Positions 43,301 to 52,450 of a DNA stretch of 64,000 nucleotides are shown here, one piece after another (position 1 is the stretch's first letter; each line of letters begins with the position of its first letter). The position numbers and the translations under genes were made by a program. The notes beneath the pieces are model-generated. The model saw nothing but the letters and a program-made list of their open reading frames with translations. It was not told the origin of the DNA and did not search any database. Source of the stretch: Saccharomycopsis phalli (Eukaryota; Ascomycota; Saccharomycetes; Ascoideales; Saccharomycopsidaceae); the NCBI GenBank assembly GCA_020342235.1, contig CP073212.1, positions 2,170,001 through 2,234,000 of the forward strand, read 5' to 3'.

Positions 43301-45241
43301 GAGCACGTCCAAGTACTCGGACAAGAAGACAAACTGGTACATGTGGCTGTGTTCATCATATAGTCCCTGGGCCAACAAGAGGTCAAACAACAGCCGCACA
43401 AAGTGCACGTTTGAGAGAAACACATATAATCGGTGGGACGTTCCTTCGGCGACAAGTGTCCGAAGAAGCTGTGACGCCGCGCCAAAACACTCGTACTGGC
43501 AGTCAAAGTAGCCGACCATGACAATCTGTGACAAGAAGAAGCCACGGGTGCTCAACTGGTCCAGAAGTGTGCCATTGTCGTAAAAGTCTGCATCGGCAAC
43601 AAAGTACTTGTCAAGCTTGAGAAACGCAAGCAAGTGGTCGCTGACAAACCCAACCAGAATCTCGTAGATTTTGCGCGAGAGAAACGCAGCATTTCCATAA
43701 ATCAGCGACGGGATCTCGTCGTCAAACGAGTCCTTGGCAGTCTCAAAACAGTGGATGTATCGCCGGTACACTTTTGCGTACGACGCCTTGGTCTGGCCCA
43801 TGACGTTCATAATGAGGTTGAGCCGCTCCACAAACACTTCAAAGCTGCCAATCGACACAAACCAGTTGTTGAGCGGGTTGAGATGCTTCTTGAGCCCGTT
43901 GATTGCGCATGCCACCACAAAGTACCCGTACAATGCCTCGCTGCTCACCGGATGATTGTCCGAGAACCCCGCAATGTGGTGCTCAAACTGCTGAACCACC
44001 ACGTTCTTCTTGATGAGAAACATGTTGGCAATAAACTCCGGCTTCAATGGCTCCACAAGACAGTGCAACCCAAGTTCACGCGGCATCCGGAAAAGCGTGT
44101 CCGCAATCTTCTTGTACACGGAAAAGTAGTACTTGTCAATAAACCGGTGGATGCCCGACGCCCGTTCGATGCGGTTCCCGACACGAAGCACCGCAAGAAA
44201 ACACGCCATGAGCACATGTTTCTCGCTCTGGGACTCGACAGGCGAGTCGACAAGCTTCAAGAGCACCAGGAACATCTTAATGTCTGTCGGCGAGAGACTG
44301 TTGGACGTGGTATTGTCCAACTTGTTCTGCTGGAACCGGAGAAACTTGCCAAAGATGCCGCTATTCATCGAGATCAACGCCGTCAACGTCGGAAAACTGA
44401 TCATTCCGCCCATGGGCGATGTCCCCGACACCGACTTGCGGTACAACACCGCAAACAACTCGTCGGTATACTCACACCTAATGTATCCGTGGGTGTGGAG
44501 AAGCCGCACAAGACTTCCGACATAAAAGCAGCCAATCAACTGCTGGAACACCTCGTTGGCCTTGTACCGTTTAAGCACCGCAACCACCAGCCGGAGCTGG
44601 CTCGCAAGCTCGTGCGGATTTATGTCCACCAACGAGAGCAACTCAAGGTACCCGTATTTGGCCTTGGAGCCGCCAATCTCAGGCCCGTTTTCCGCAAGCC
44701 GCGCGAGCACAAGCGTCACGTACTTGACGTTGTCGGACGCCAGGAGAAACCGCGCAATGTCGTCGGTGAGCGCGTCGGCACTGACGGGATTGAACCGGTG
44801 CAACGCCAGCTGGACGTCGACAAAACGGCTTGTCGCCGGGGAAACCTGCTCGTCGGACGCCAACGCATGCGCCAGGAGAGCCTGGTACCCGGAGCGGCAC
44901 GCCACAAGAAGCTGGAGAAGATCGCGCACCAATGTGTCCGGCACCGCTAGCAGCGTCAATTCGGGACATCCGCCAATGTAACTGTGCATGAGCCGGAGAA
45001 TAAGGTACCCCTGTGCGCTGTCGCCCACAAAGTGCGAGAGAATCGCCTCAAAGTGCCGCAACACCAGCACAATCTCCGCCGAGTTGCCGTGGTGCTGGAG
45101 AATGTATTTCGTGGTCGTGATGTAGTATTGGTCCAACACCGCAGAGTGGTAGTCCACCTTGTCCGTGCGGAACGACTCAAGGAGCACTGTGAGCCGTGAG
45201 AAGGATGATTTGAGGATGGGTTCCAGCTGGGGTTGGGTCAT
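37340..45241 (-). CDS. Ira1/Ira2-type neurofibromin Ras GTPase-activating protein
   Basis: A single 2633-residue frame from the ATG at 45241. The catalytic RasGAP domain spans about residues 1215-1480. An arginine-finger motif DLLRRNTLTTK (R1228/R1229) fits the family's FRGNSLATK, and VGTFLFLRLLCPAVASP (about 1331) fits the FLRF-x-x-PAIVSP motif. Downstream, at about 1520-1800, lies the region expected to hold the Sec14-PH module, then a long helical C-terminus. Ira proteins switch off Ras and so lower cAMP/PKA signalling; this is family knowledge. A coding minisatellite of 9-residue units (EKKHSHNPL type) interrupts the Sec14-PH region at about residues 1697-1734. Codons are mostly G/C-ending. 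The length lies between Clavispora/Candida-type and S. cerevisiae Ira (about 3080). It is the only copy in the window, so Ira1 versus Ira2 cannot be told. Confidence 0.93.
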   Translation of the reverse strand: MTQPQLEPILKSSFSRLTVLLESFRTDKVDYHSAVLDQYYITTTKYILQHHGNSAEIVLVLRHFEAILSHFVGDSAQGYLILRLMHSYIGGCPELTLLAVPDTLVRDLLQLLVACRSGYQALLAHALASDEQVSPATSRFVDVQLALHRFNPVSADALTDDIARFLLASDNVKYVTLVLARLAENGPEIGGSKAKYGYLELLSLVDINPHELASQLRLVVAVLKRYKANEVFQQLIGCFYVGSLVRLLHTHGYIRCEYTDELFAVLYRKSVSGTSPMGGMISFPTLTALISMNSGIFGKFLRFQQNKLDNTTSNSLSPTDIKMFLVLLKLVDSPVESQSEKHVLMACFLAVLRVGNRIERASGIHRFIDKYYFSVYKKIADTLFRMPRELGLHCLVEPLKPEFIANMFLIKKNVVVQQFEHHIAGFSDNHPVSSEALYGYFVVACAINGLKKHLNPLNNWFVSIGSFEVFVERLNLIMNVMGQTKASYAKVYRRYIHCFETAKDSFDDEIPSLIYGNAAFLSRKIYEILVGFVSDHLLAFLKLDKYFVADADFYDNGTLLDQLSTRGFFLSQIVMVGYFDCQYECFGAASQLLRTLVAEGTSHRLYVFLSNVHFVRLLFDLLLAQGLYDEHSHMYQFVFLSEYLDVLFPQYAASVDYLRLFAEVKLPRADMYVQLGRECEKFLYVFLCTATTETYHSVLKVARLYAESTDPKDAISQRINEELNVDVLVEMTRDDDIAIRSRKYLQRRVKRLFSEHVRRVLPGIESALDLTYWKLKNYYFSIGSLTDRELDDLSSYASLLAIIPSIDSVPLWYDSTCEIRAQTRTTQFVSLLIMNLDTKNRRKQQVVMDVLAHELNQNVCVVLYDKLAEEIKTIEQTASQQILDQRHVDLVAVYTEILERLFRRLEPMTVFQSSGTIVNITNSLVAAVKSQFTLWQKPPPSQNVVLYCRLKFVVVRYLGTFFSKWECLRIRTTHLIWRNELVRTLLHWLEVGYFRDELNYFVRLNGSLLNLVRIYLDIISELLAGLAAITNKMPIIRRGINFQKEVNVLRSIMFGNYYNVLVRVLRRSLDDNTRLAAAQGNPASGGAHGFLAAENLRNIEHCITILSNLVASNYDIGLNYLLTLISDPDPTIQDTFLRIFKRVFVEATSRNNLPDQALDVRFAQFCHGGLCHPDFLIGIRNVVSSIDMDRVALAVVNLLQQSHQLVASLPPLLSYELHVCLKPVDLLRRNTLTTKLVSLAGRLHGKKYLRNTIGPLLDELMLTEDYFEVDQFYQGPEGITHGDSGTFYHYFAKLVLVVCESVDRVPPVISGICREIRNAFDDRDLGMLVVGTFLFLRLLCPAVASPEDLVKVEPTPRAQRCFILLAKALQNASNGTLTLDKFPLLKGKELEMQDLMHRLSVFVDRVSRPDTRPDTAPGLLSGFLAGPGDPLSLHHFKVLYTFIINNAQALRYDITHPKIPGRASILETYQFYSLIDSTFDDVAFQFFVYYPDVADFIRTNKNKYIELHDLVQRALLSPLCEQIIDLKFLVESVAKDGTQVFILTLLYFEGLAVDPEILACRVIQSLCRVSTLTYYMVWDCTLYNHEELLPNIDGMMNILYRVIPDEIVAKCLGVFFANISSKFAPCLTQMLKARELQQGQFMNPQHQKFSFLSLFENRKIIDLFNLSPWTYSIIFGGTSYVNDILLHELEGTYEHDSQSKAHFHDSLEKKYSHNPLEKKHSHNPLEKKHSHNSVTKTYPISMKVTKCYVIYEFGEEQKLKLGRFTKSFRCVNFEPLVHWQNLKETNNSDISGTFVVSSALLGRQITFASFKRQEIIRNFYMNLNNYQISIYNSNKKLQLADKPINTKELLGEVLICIGIGLMSNHENIRKHAYDLLLIIKNHLNQNVQYQSNGFSPPKNVLVVTTILGQLSCDNPELTYEVIAAFNYISSNYESIIDTNRDIYLIIEPWIDKVYSEIYLSDTIPNGPEIVQTFLSGLIRHVPAEKTDVLRTNDIWSKLIKEDDLVEMILNQVIKEVMVRELSGILSENLVTLMLMNPLIKVGNEVLKQLIQGTTLHISIKEQDARIELFWLRIELLFKIAVPLFFENIAFVEYYLAEILFVCSIYHRNGTKNVKHLVQQFAVNCFAALSLSSSLGESSRKVLQDIIPQLTGTKASFIFGLNSNFSFFEDSNSLNRLHSNYYASKTLNFIATKVLLLPEYKNAKEYNIRVTRCVSLTTDLAFNDESLFQLHGLRLLGHLTHLGISDEYVTNYIHKTMEYCGPHYKVFLFPTYVMLLLNFGKLAEGVEKSSSYFGMFVNVALGLTFSKNIVFFETGVFMLSRLTDVLHRHGYFSIDMWQQYRLFQQNLGISARGLPLFHADIDGYLTFIVTKVCSMAVVKSLHLFFCKNITSIRILSRNTTEQQAEIDALGSSDMGFLGPVLPIYLVSESPEEFHEYMAWCGFGPALNYVQITEKDRLPLMFVRFLLMDTPQLNMVLVLISLFFCSPDLDLKVKMRYLGLLKHLSSHKDTMVLKLVFPIINQECYRLCQMHSGKLDLILFVNEIQAKSGMEIFSDADGRPLYLTFLEEHGIPLESLLMEFFLPGVDWVVSRLFRDQELAEDKATVYVFDVLKSSLEREGDVVGLDEWQGKMVDDR
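40041..40150 (-). repeat. 27-bp coding repeat inside the RasGAP gene
   Basis: Three good copies and one diverged copy of a 27-bp unit encode EKKHSHNPL-like 9-residue repeats in frame. Confidence 0.92.
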
Positions 45242-45499
45242 GCTGAAGGAGTGGTGAGTGGTGGTGATATAGCTCGGGCGGGTAAGAAACCACGGTGAGG
45301 TGGACAGGAAATTAATATAATATAATATAATAATATAATATAATAATATGATTATTTAGTTTTATGTATATTTATACAAGATATACGGCTCAGAGATTTA
45401 TATTTGCCGTGTATGACAAGGCTGTGCTATATTGGAAGCTGGAAGAAACTTTTGATGGGAAATGGCCATGCCTGGGCCAAAATATAGTATGATGTATAT

Positions 45500-45660
45500 G
45501 TATATGATATATGATATATGATATATATAATATAATATAAATAAAATATATAATATAAATATATAATATAAATATATAATATAAATATATAATATAAATA
45601 TATAATATAAATATATAATATAAATATATAATATATAATATAAATATATAATAGTATATA
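45500..45660. repeat. A/T microsatellite (aatataaatatat)
   Basis: About ten units of ataatataaatat with almost no G or C. Confidence 0.9.
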
Positions 45661-45679
45661 ATAATACATTCTAGATATT

Positions 45680-45808
45680 GTGGACTAGGTACTAGCTCAA
45701 GTCACCTACGGCCTAGAAAATGCTCATTGCCCTCCTATGCTCATTACCTTATATTTACAAGCTAGTCAAATGTTTACATCTTCGGAACCATATAGCTATA
45801 GCCTTACA
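45680..45808 (-). repeat. Second dispersed repeat, copy 2 (reversed)
   Basis: Its reverse complement shares taaggctatagct, gactagcttgtaaatata and gtaggtgacttgagct with 36150-36350. A further fragment with agatttatatttgccg lies at about 45385-45420 on the plus strand. The copies flank the RasGAP gene on both sides. Confidence 0.6.
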
Positions 45809-46389
45809 TAAATATTATTCTAGATGTCAAAGATATAGGTTTCATTAAGGACATTACAATCTCCAACCATGGCAAACAGAAAACAATCCAAAGGCCCTCT
45901 GTATGCGTAGGATCCACCACCAATGGCCCATGAAAAGTACAATTCACAAAACACATTAGGTCTACGATTTCCCGCCCAAAAGATTGATTGGCAAATCCAA
46001 TCACTCAGTCGCGTTACATGGCACAAGAGGAACCACTACGCTCACCTTCAAAACATTCACACTCCCGATAATATCCTAGGACTAGAGATCTTCTGCTTCC
46101 AGCTCAACAAGAGTCAGAGGAAAAAGATACAAATATACCACACACCGTTCTACCACTGGCTTTGAGCATGCTAAGACCAACTGCGATTGGCATACTCAAC
46201 ATTGAGTCAGGCTCTCCCACTCAAACGGATTGCCATTGACAAGTGCACCAGATGGTTCACTAATACAAATCCCAACCCATCTAAAAGAGCATACACGTAG
46301 ATTAAATCACCAGTCACAAGTAATGAACTTCATACGTATCTCCTCATCAAAGAGACCCTCATGGCTCTCAGCATCGGCATTCCTTACCA

Positions 46390-46510
46390 AAGATCATTTG
46401 CATTTCAGCCAATGCCAAATAGTTGAGCAGCAAGCCATCCATGAAGCTTCTTCCACTCACAAATTGAGATATCAAGCCAAAAAAAATTGCCTTGGACTTA
46501 CTTAATGACC
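46390..46510 (-). mobile_element. LINE internal fragment, minus strand
   Basis: Read in reverse: ccaaggcaattt, atctcaatttgtgagtgg and gctgctcaactatttggca, matching 6260-6345 and the left part of the copy at 35775-36110. The terminus is absent. Confidence 0.6.
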
Positions 46511-46654
46511 ACAGTTTGACTCTGGTCATATCGAATAATTAAAGATACACTACTACGGCACTATTGTTTCAATGGATGCATGTTTAGATGGATCCTGTAA
46601 AAGGCTGTCAATTTTAATAGACTGACATTTCTAGTATTAAATCGACATATTTGG

Positions 46655-46718
46655 TTTTTTGCTACATCTGTTTTTTGCTACATCTGTTTTTTGCTACATC
46701 TGTTTTTTGCTACATCTG
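46655..46718. repeat. 16-bp minisatellite (ttttttgctacatctg)
   Basis: Four perfect tandem copies. Confidence 0.95.
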
Positions 46719-47095
46719 GTTCATTAATGTCTTGATATTTCGCAATTTTGCAAAGCCCAAATAATTAATTACATCATACCAACAAAACATGCAGCCCTTA
46801 ATGGCCATGAAATGATGTACAAACCTGGATACTTTCTACGTAATAATCCAATTAGTATATGGCACTAATGCATCAAGACTGGAGATGCCACCATTCATAA
46901 TCTGTCGCGCCATACATTGATTTTTTCTGATACCTCCGATCCATTTCCTTACGTTTCATTATGCTTCTTATTGTATTTTTAGACTGCAAGGTTTGTTGAG
47001 CCCTTTACATTTTGGATGCCGCATCAGTTCTACATCATAACATTAGTAAAAGGTATTTAAATGGTCAAACACTATTCTAAAATCACAAAACAATC

Positions 47096-47566
47096 ATGAG
47101 ATTCATCTTCTTTTTTGCTCTCTTTATTCTTGGAATCCAAGCGCTTAATATTCCGTTTATGCAGAAGAAGAAGAAGCAGGACAGCCCGCTTGCCACCTAC
47201 AAAGAACCTGTATCACTTGAAAACCAACTTGCAATAATCCAGAAAACACTCCTGTCTACTGTCGGAACAAATAAGATGGCGGTATACGACGTAAAATTTA
47301 AGGAAGAAGTCACCAGTGAGCAGACCGGGGTCATTGTCGATTATTTAAACAAACAGCAAACGAAAAGCGTCAAAAAGATCAAGCTGGATAAACTCGAAGG
47401 GTACTATAAATATAAAACCGGAGACAAATATGGCGGAGTTATTCAGGTTTCTAGTTTAAATGGTAGAGATATCATGGGGTGTTTTACTGATCCAGTTATC
47501 TGGGAGTTGGTTTACAGTAGCCTTGTCACCGAGATTACTGCAATACTCCCAATATCACGGGATTAA
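47096..47566 (+). CDS. Small secreted orphan protein, 156 residues
   Basis: The signal peptide is clear (MRFIFFFALFILGIQA, then LNIPF). The mature part has a lysine cluster (KKKKQD), no dibasic Kex2 site of the KR kind, and a single cysteine near residue 138. It has a globular-looking middle (VYDVKFKEEV, GVIVDYLNKQQT, YGGVIQVSSL), which suggests a small alpha/beta fold. I recognise no family. Codons are A/T-ending, in contrast with RasGAP or MET17. The gene stands alone, and a LINE fragment begins about 140 bases after its stop. It could be a cell-surface or effector-like protein; nothing in the sequence decides this. Confidence 0.72.
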   Translation: MRFIFFFALFILGIQALNIPFMQKKKKQDSPLATYKEPVSLENQLAIIQKTLLSTVGTNKMAVYDVKFKEEVTSEQTGVIVDYLNKQQTKSVKKIKLDKLEGYYKYKTGDKYGGVIQVSSLNGRDIMGCFTDPVIWELVYSSLVTEITAILPISRD

Positions 47567-47702
47567 TGGATATTTTAGATATTCCCTCAAGTACTTGCTG
47601 GAAAAGACTCCGTGGAGACTATCTTTAATGTGCGAAATTGTCTGTCATGTCTAATGACCAACAATGATTTGGTCAAATGACTGAATTAATAGTGATAAAA
47701 TG

Positions 47703-47970
47703 ATATTATTTATTTTTGTATTTAGCTGTCTCTGGAAACAATGATTTGACAAATGTACTTTTATTTGGGACGTCCAGAGGTGGCTTTTTGAGAAAACCCT
47801 TTGCAACTCTCCATCGGCTGTTTAGTATTAGAATTCAATTGAGCAGCTTTGTCGGTTTACAGTACTTGTGGATGGACCAGCAAACATTACAAGCGTTTAC
47901 TGGAGAGTCTTTTCACTGAGTAATTGAGATATTAAACTAAAGATTGTCTTGGTCCTGCCTCAATGAAAAG
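47703..47970 (-). mobile_element. LINE 3' region, minus strand
   Basis: Read in reverse: ccaagacaatctttag, atctcaattactcagtg, gagagttgcaaagggttttc, a ctctggacgtccc block, then gccagagacagctaaatac and aaaaataaat. The order matches 16285-16628 and 6240-6345. Frames are broken. Confidence 0.7.
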
Positions 47971-49489
47971 AAGTTTGGTTTGCTCAGTGCTTGAGCAGCG
48001 TAGTTTAATCATTCGTGCTCTATTATGGTCATATACGCTCGATATTTGAGTAACTGGCTATAAGTCAGCTTGTCTTGGTGCTAACACAGAGTTGATATGG
48101 ATTGGTAGTCAAGAGCGGGTTGTAGCATGGGTATAATCTGACATTTTTGCTACTGTGGAGTAGAAGACTATGGGTATGTAATGTAGTGAAGTGAAATGTA
48201 GTGAAAGGAAATGTGGTGAAATGAAATGCGGTGAAGTGAAATGTTTAGATTATACTATAGTGGCCAAGATATGCGTAGTAAATGGCTAGATATATTTGCT
48301 TACCATTACAAGTACACTTGGAGACTCGTTCTCTCTGTATGAAATGAACCTTGATAGCCATTATCCTCGACACGAGATGATCAGAAGTTGTAGTATCTCA
48401 GAGTGAATAGGATAAAGGACATGTGAAGGTATCTCATTAGTGATATTCATGTGATCTTCATATCTGATCAGCAGGAAATAATCAGCCAGAGTTGAAATTT
48501 CTCCTTATTACAAGGACCATCATTCAATTACCCAAACAATCCAGATCAATACACTGCAAACCTTATGCAGTCAGATAAGCAGCCGAACTCGCTCAATCCA
48601 GCGTACTACAAAACTAAACCATGGTAATCTCGAGCAGGTACTCCTGTTTACGTTGCCTATTAAGTTTTGGGCCACATCGTCGTGGGACGTTGCCAAGGGG
48701 CAAGGTGGAGAAGATGCTATACGTTAGTTTGCAGGCGATTGGCAAAGTGTACCACATGAAGTAAACAGAAGCCTGTGAGACAAATCTCATTGTATGCAAG
48801 TGCCAAGATCTGGGACGTCAGACCAATACACAGTTGCCAGACCAATACACGAGTAGGCTGTGCAAATTTGTCAGTAAATTAGATCCAGAACGTCGAGTCA
48901 CAAGGTCACGTGGGGCAGTCTGGATTGCGGTTCCGTCTCTGGGTAATTAAAGTTGGTACTACCATTACTGCAAGCATGTGGGATCCCCATTGGGTATTCG
49001 CAATTACGTAATGTCTATGCTTGGCGATCTCAAACAGTTGATCGCCAAACGGCCACTAGATCTCTACGCTAGGCTACAGAATCGTGCGGGGGTGTTTCCA
49101 GATTGGTCTGATATCTGATAAACCGTGGCTTGGTGATTATACGCCCGTGGTTGCGTCTTTTTTTCGTATTGTAAATCTCTTTTCGGCACTGTGTCGCATA
49201 TTTCCAGTGGTTTTTTGCAAGGAGTGTGAGTAGCGACGTGAACGTTTAGTACAACTGCTAAACGGATTGTGTTTGGTTATTTCTTTTTATTTGTTGGTGG
49301 AGACTGTTTGATAAGGGTGTATTTGAATTTCTGGTGATTATTCAACCAGGACAATACAGTTTCTGATTTATTAGGGTCGATCATTGGTTAATTTCCAGTC
49401 GTGTAGTTACGTCAGGTACCACAATTTAGAACCAAGGCCGGTATTTTGTAGATGACGCTGTAAGAAGGATGGTTACACTTTGATGGTTA

Positions 49490-49602
49490 GTCTATGACTC
49501 TCAGAACTCTACACGACTATCAGAACCCTACACGACTATCATAACTCTAAACAACTCTCATAACTCTAAACAACTCTCATAACTCTAAAAAACTCTCATA
49601 AT
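49490..49602. repeat. Short tandem repeat (ctctcataactctaaacaa)
   Basis: Six imperfect copies of a 19-base unit. Confidence 0.85.
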
Positions 49603-51879
49603 TACAACTTCTCTGGGTAGGTAATTAAATCCTATACTAAACTCCCAGGTAGAACCATACTTGATAATCCGTGAGTACAAATCGCCCAGAATGTCCCAAC
49701 AAAAATCCGTAAAATCACATTCAGACATAATATTGCCAAATATTTTAGTCCAAATACTCTGAAAATGCAATCAAAACACACTTTACAATATGCTATCCAC
49801 AAACCAATCTACACATTGAGTTTTACCACAATGTGTCCATGATACCACCAGCAATGATAATGCTGCTCATAAACACTATGAAGCTGGAACAAATCAGTTT
49901 CCTTCTAAAAGCGGGCTATAAGTGGTATACCGGATCCCTGCAAAGAAGACACGCATGGGGCTTTAGTTTCTCCTAGCACTAATAATTCTTTGAGTAGTCA
50001 CCGGGTCCTTTGGTAGTCCTGAGTGACTTTGTTAAGCTTTGGATGCACTTTTCATGACAATTTATTCAATATATTAGCTCGAACCATCCTGATTCAATGA
50101 GGCTTCCTCAGTCGGCTTCAACATGCCTTTGGACAATGAGACGTATCTCACTCGCTCAAGTTTTTAGTGTCTCCAGTATAAGACCTAGCCAAATATTTTT
50201 GCAAACTGAGTAAACTGAGGTTTTCCCAACCCATTTAGTTTTCTAACTCATTTGGAAATTCCAATGTCTAAGTGCTCTGGGATTATTTATCACAGACATT
50301 ATGCAATAATCTTTTGATTGATAGCTGTGAACAGCTATACGTTTGGAGCATGTCATCAAAATGATATTGTAATATAATCACTAGGATACGAGTTGATAAA
50401 ATGGCGAATATACTCGCATGACTTGAAAGACTGGCTATGCTTGGAGATTACTTTAGCATGAAGTGCACCTGGTGACGTTGGAAGAGAATACCAGAAATGT
50501 CTAGTCAAGAAGTGAGTCAAGCCAAGAGGTGAGTCAAGAAGTAAGTCAAATGAGCTAAATATTTCAACGTTAATTGCACTTTTAAACAGCTTCTATACAT
50601 GATATTTCTTATATTCAGCCACTTCATCTCTGGAAACTCCTTCCTACAAACATCACACCTAACCCACGGCAACTGTTGATAATAATAATATTTATTTATA
50701 TCTTGCTGAATTTGTTCCATAATCACAGTACAAGATCATATGTCCCGCACTTTGGCTCAACAATCACAGGTACAAATCGCCGTGTCACTAATCTACTCTA
50801 AATTTTCATGTTTAAGAGCATGTACTGAACAATTAATGGAATTCCTCTCAAAATTTGGCTTCAAATCACGCTGGAATAAAGTGATGCACCACACTTGTAA
50901 GAACATTTTCACTTCTAGGCTTTATTTATTGTCTTTCCAGAACTTTGCCTGATCCAATCCTCCTAGAGACAATATTTCAGTCAGACCTCCATTCTACAGA
51001 GAAAAATGCTTTCCAAATATATTCAGACCTGTAATAGTCAAGTAAATATATTTAGCATTTACTACGCTCGTCTTAATCACAATACTACACACATAATTCA
51101 AAACATATCCTTAAACACCAAACAAACAAGAAACCAACTACTCTATAGCAAAGGTTAATGGAAACCAAAGAAAACCTCCCTAAAAATCTTCGATGATCTA
51201 TCACTCTCACGCTCAGAGGTATTTCGAAATCAGGAATCAATAGGCAAAGGCCTCACAACAGGAAAAAAATCCCGCCACCTCTTCACATACGCAAAATCAA
51301 TTCACTCATAGGATTCTACACATTAGTGCTGAACAAGTAGATCCTTTTCTTCACTCCAACACAAAAAAGACAAGATAGTCCCATTAGAGACAAACCCACA
51401 CAGCTCCTTCTGAATCAACATTCTTCAACCCTTTCCTAAATATCAACCCAAAAGTATTTATTCCAGGGATTTTTCTCTCGATTCTTAGCTAGCAGTACTC
51501 TATAGTCATAGACAGCGAAGTATAAATCTCCTCTGGGAGCCTATTATAGCCATCACCTCAAATAAGCATATTATTATAACACATGGGCTGTGAACAGCCT
51601 CGTAATGGCTCACTCCAAGGAGTGAGCCAATCTTTTCAGACATGACATATTCAAATGTCTCCAATAATATCCCAAGCCAGCTAGACAATATCATCATCAA
51701 GACAGCTTACAAGTGCACAGACCCCACCTCATCAAAATGAAGCTGCACAAAAACATTCAACAAGGTCTCCCACCCAAACCTAAAAAACAAAAGACACTTG
51801 CTTCAGTCTCTTTTCAATGCAAGACATGACCAAACATTGACACAATCACAACCACGGAAAGATAATCTGGCCCTAAAAC

Positions 51880-52450
51880 CCAGATTACACTTGGTCAATT
51901 CATGGAGGTATACCAGGGAAAGAATTTCTCCAGCCATTTGGAGTTGATATTTAATGCCTCATACTTGAAACTTTCCCAGACAAGCAAAAAGCTAGCATCA
52001 CAGTGGTAACAATGAACCCACAAAGTTCAATTATGAGACAGCAAAATCACTCCGACCAATCAGCTTACTCAACATATTGGCCAAAATATGAAAATCGATC
52101 ATGACCCAACGACACGTCGCCAAAATAGAGCTTCCAAACCACCTATCCAAAGAATAAAAGCAATAATTGACGAAGCACACGGGAACAGTCCTAGTTAACA
52201 ACATCAAGGTTTATACGAAGACCCACTTACCGAAACCCAACCAGAAAAACCCAACCAGAAAAACCCAACAATTAACTGGCGACGCCTTAGGACTGTCCTT
52301 GTCGCCATTGAAGTAGCTTCAATGTCATAAGCCACTCGATCTTATTCAAGAAAATGTACCAAACGAGTGCCCTACCGAAAAGCATCAAACGGAGAGCACA
52401 CGATCAAAAATTAGTACTCAATTACCAGAACAGCTGCTCCCTGTTACGTC
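51880..52450 (+). mobile_element. LINE reverse-transcriptase relic
   Basis: Frame-broken remnants of the RT core appear in the expected order. An LFNASYLKL-like piece (about 51950) comes first, then YETAKSLRPISLLNILAKI (52032-52088) with SIMTQRHVAKIELPNHLSK just after a stop. VLVAIEVAS (about 52295-52321) precedes NVISHSILFKKMYQTSALPK (about 52321-52380) in a shifted frame. The SLRPISLL motif and the DVASAF-like catalytic-site neighbourhood are typical of non-LTR retrotransposons. At least two stops and two frame changes make it inactive. Endonuclease remnants probably lie upstream (51100-51880), but I could not identify them. Confidence 0.75.

Larger units (their letters stand above)
45242..47095. 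other. Intergenic, A/T repeats and dispersed-repeat and LINE fragments
   Basis: The RasGAP promoter lies at the left. An ATA-rich repeat field (45500-45660), the second dispersed repeat (45680-45808), a LINE fragment (46390-46510) and a 16-bp repeat (46655-46718) follow. A TATA-like tatttaaat (about 47055) precedes the secreted orphan. No other gene was recognised. Confidence 0.5.

Noticed and set aside
43634-44950. 438-codon plus-strand frame (and others of 260-280 codons) opposite the RasGAP gene
   Set aside because: Shadow frames produced by G/C third positions of the real gene; His/Arg/Val-rich composition with no domain.
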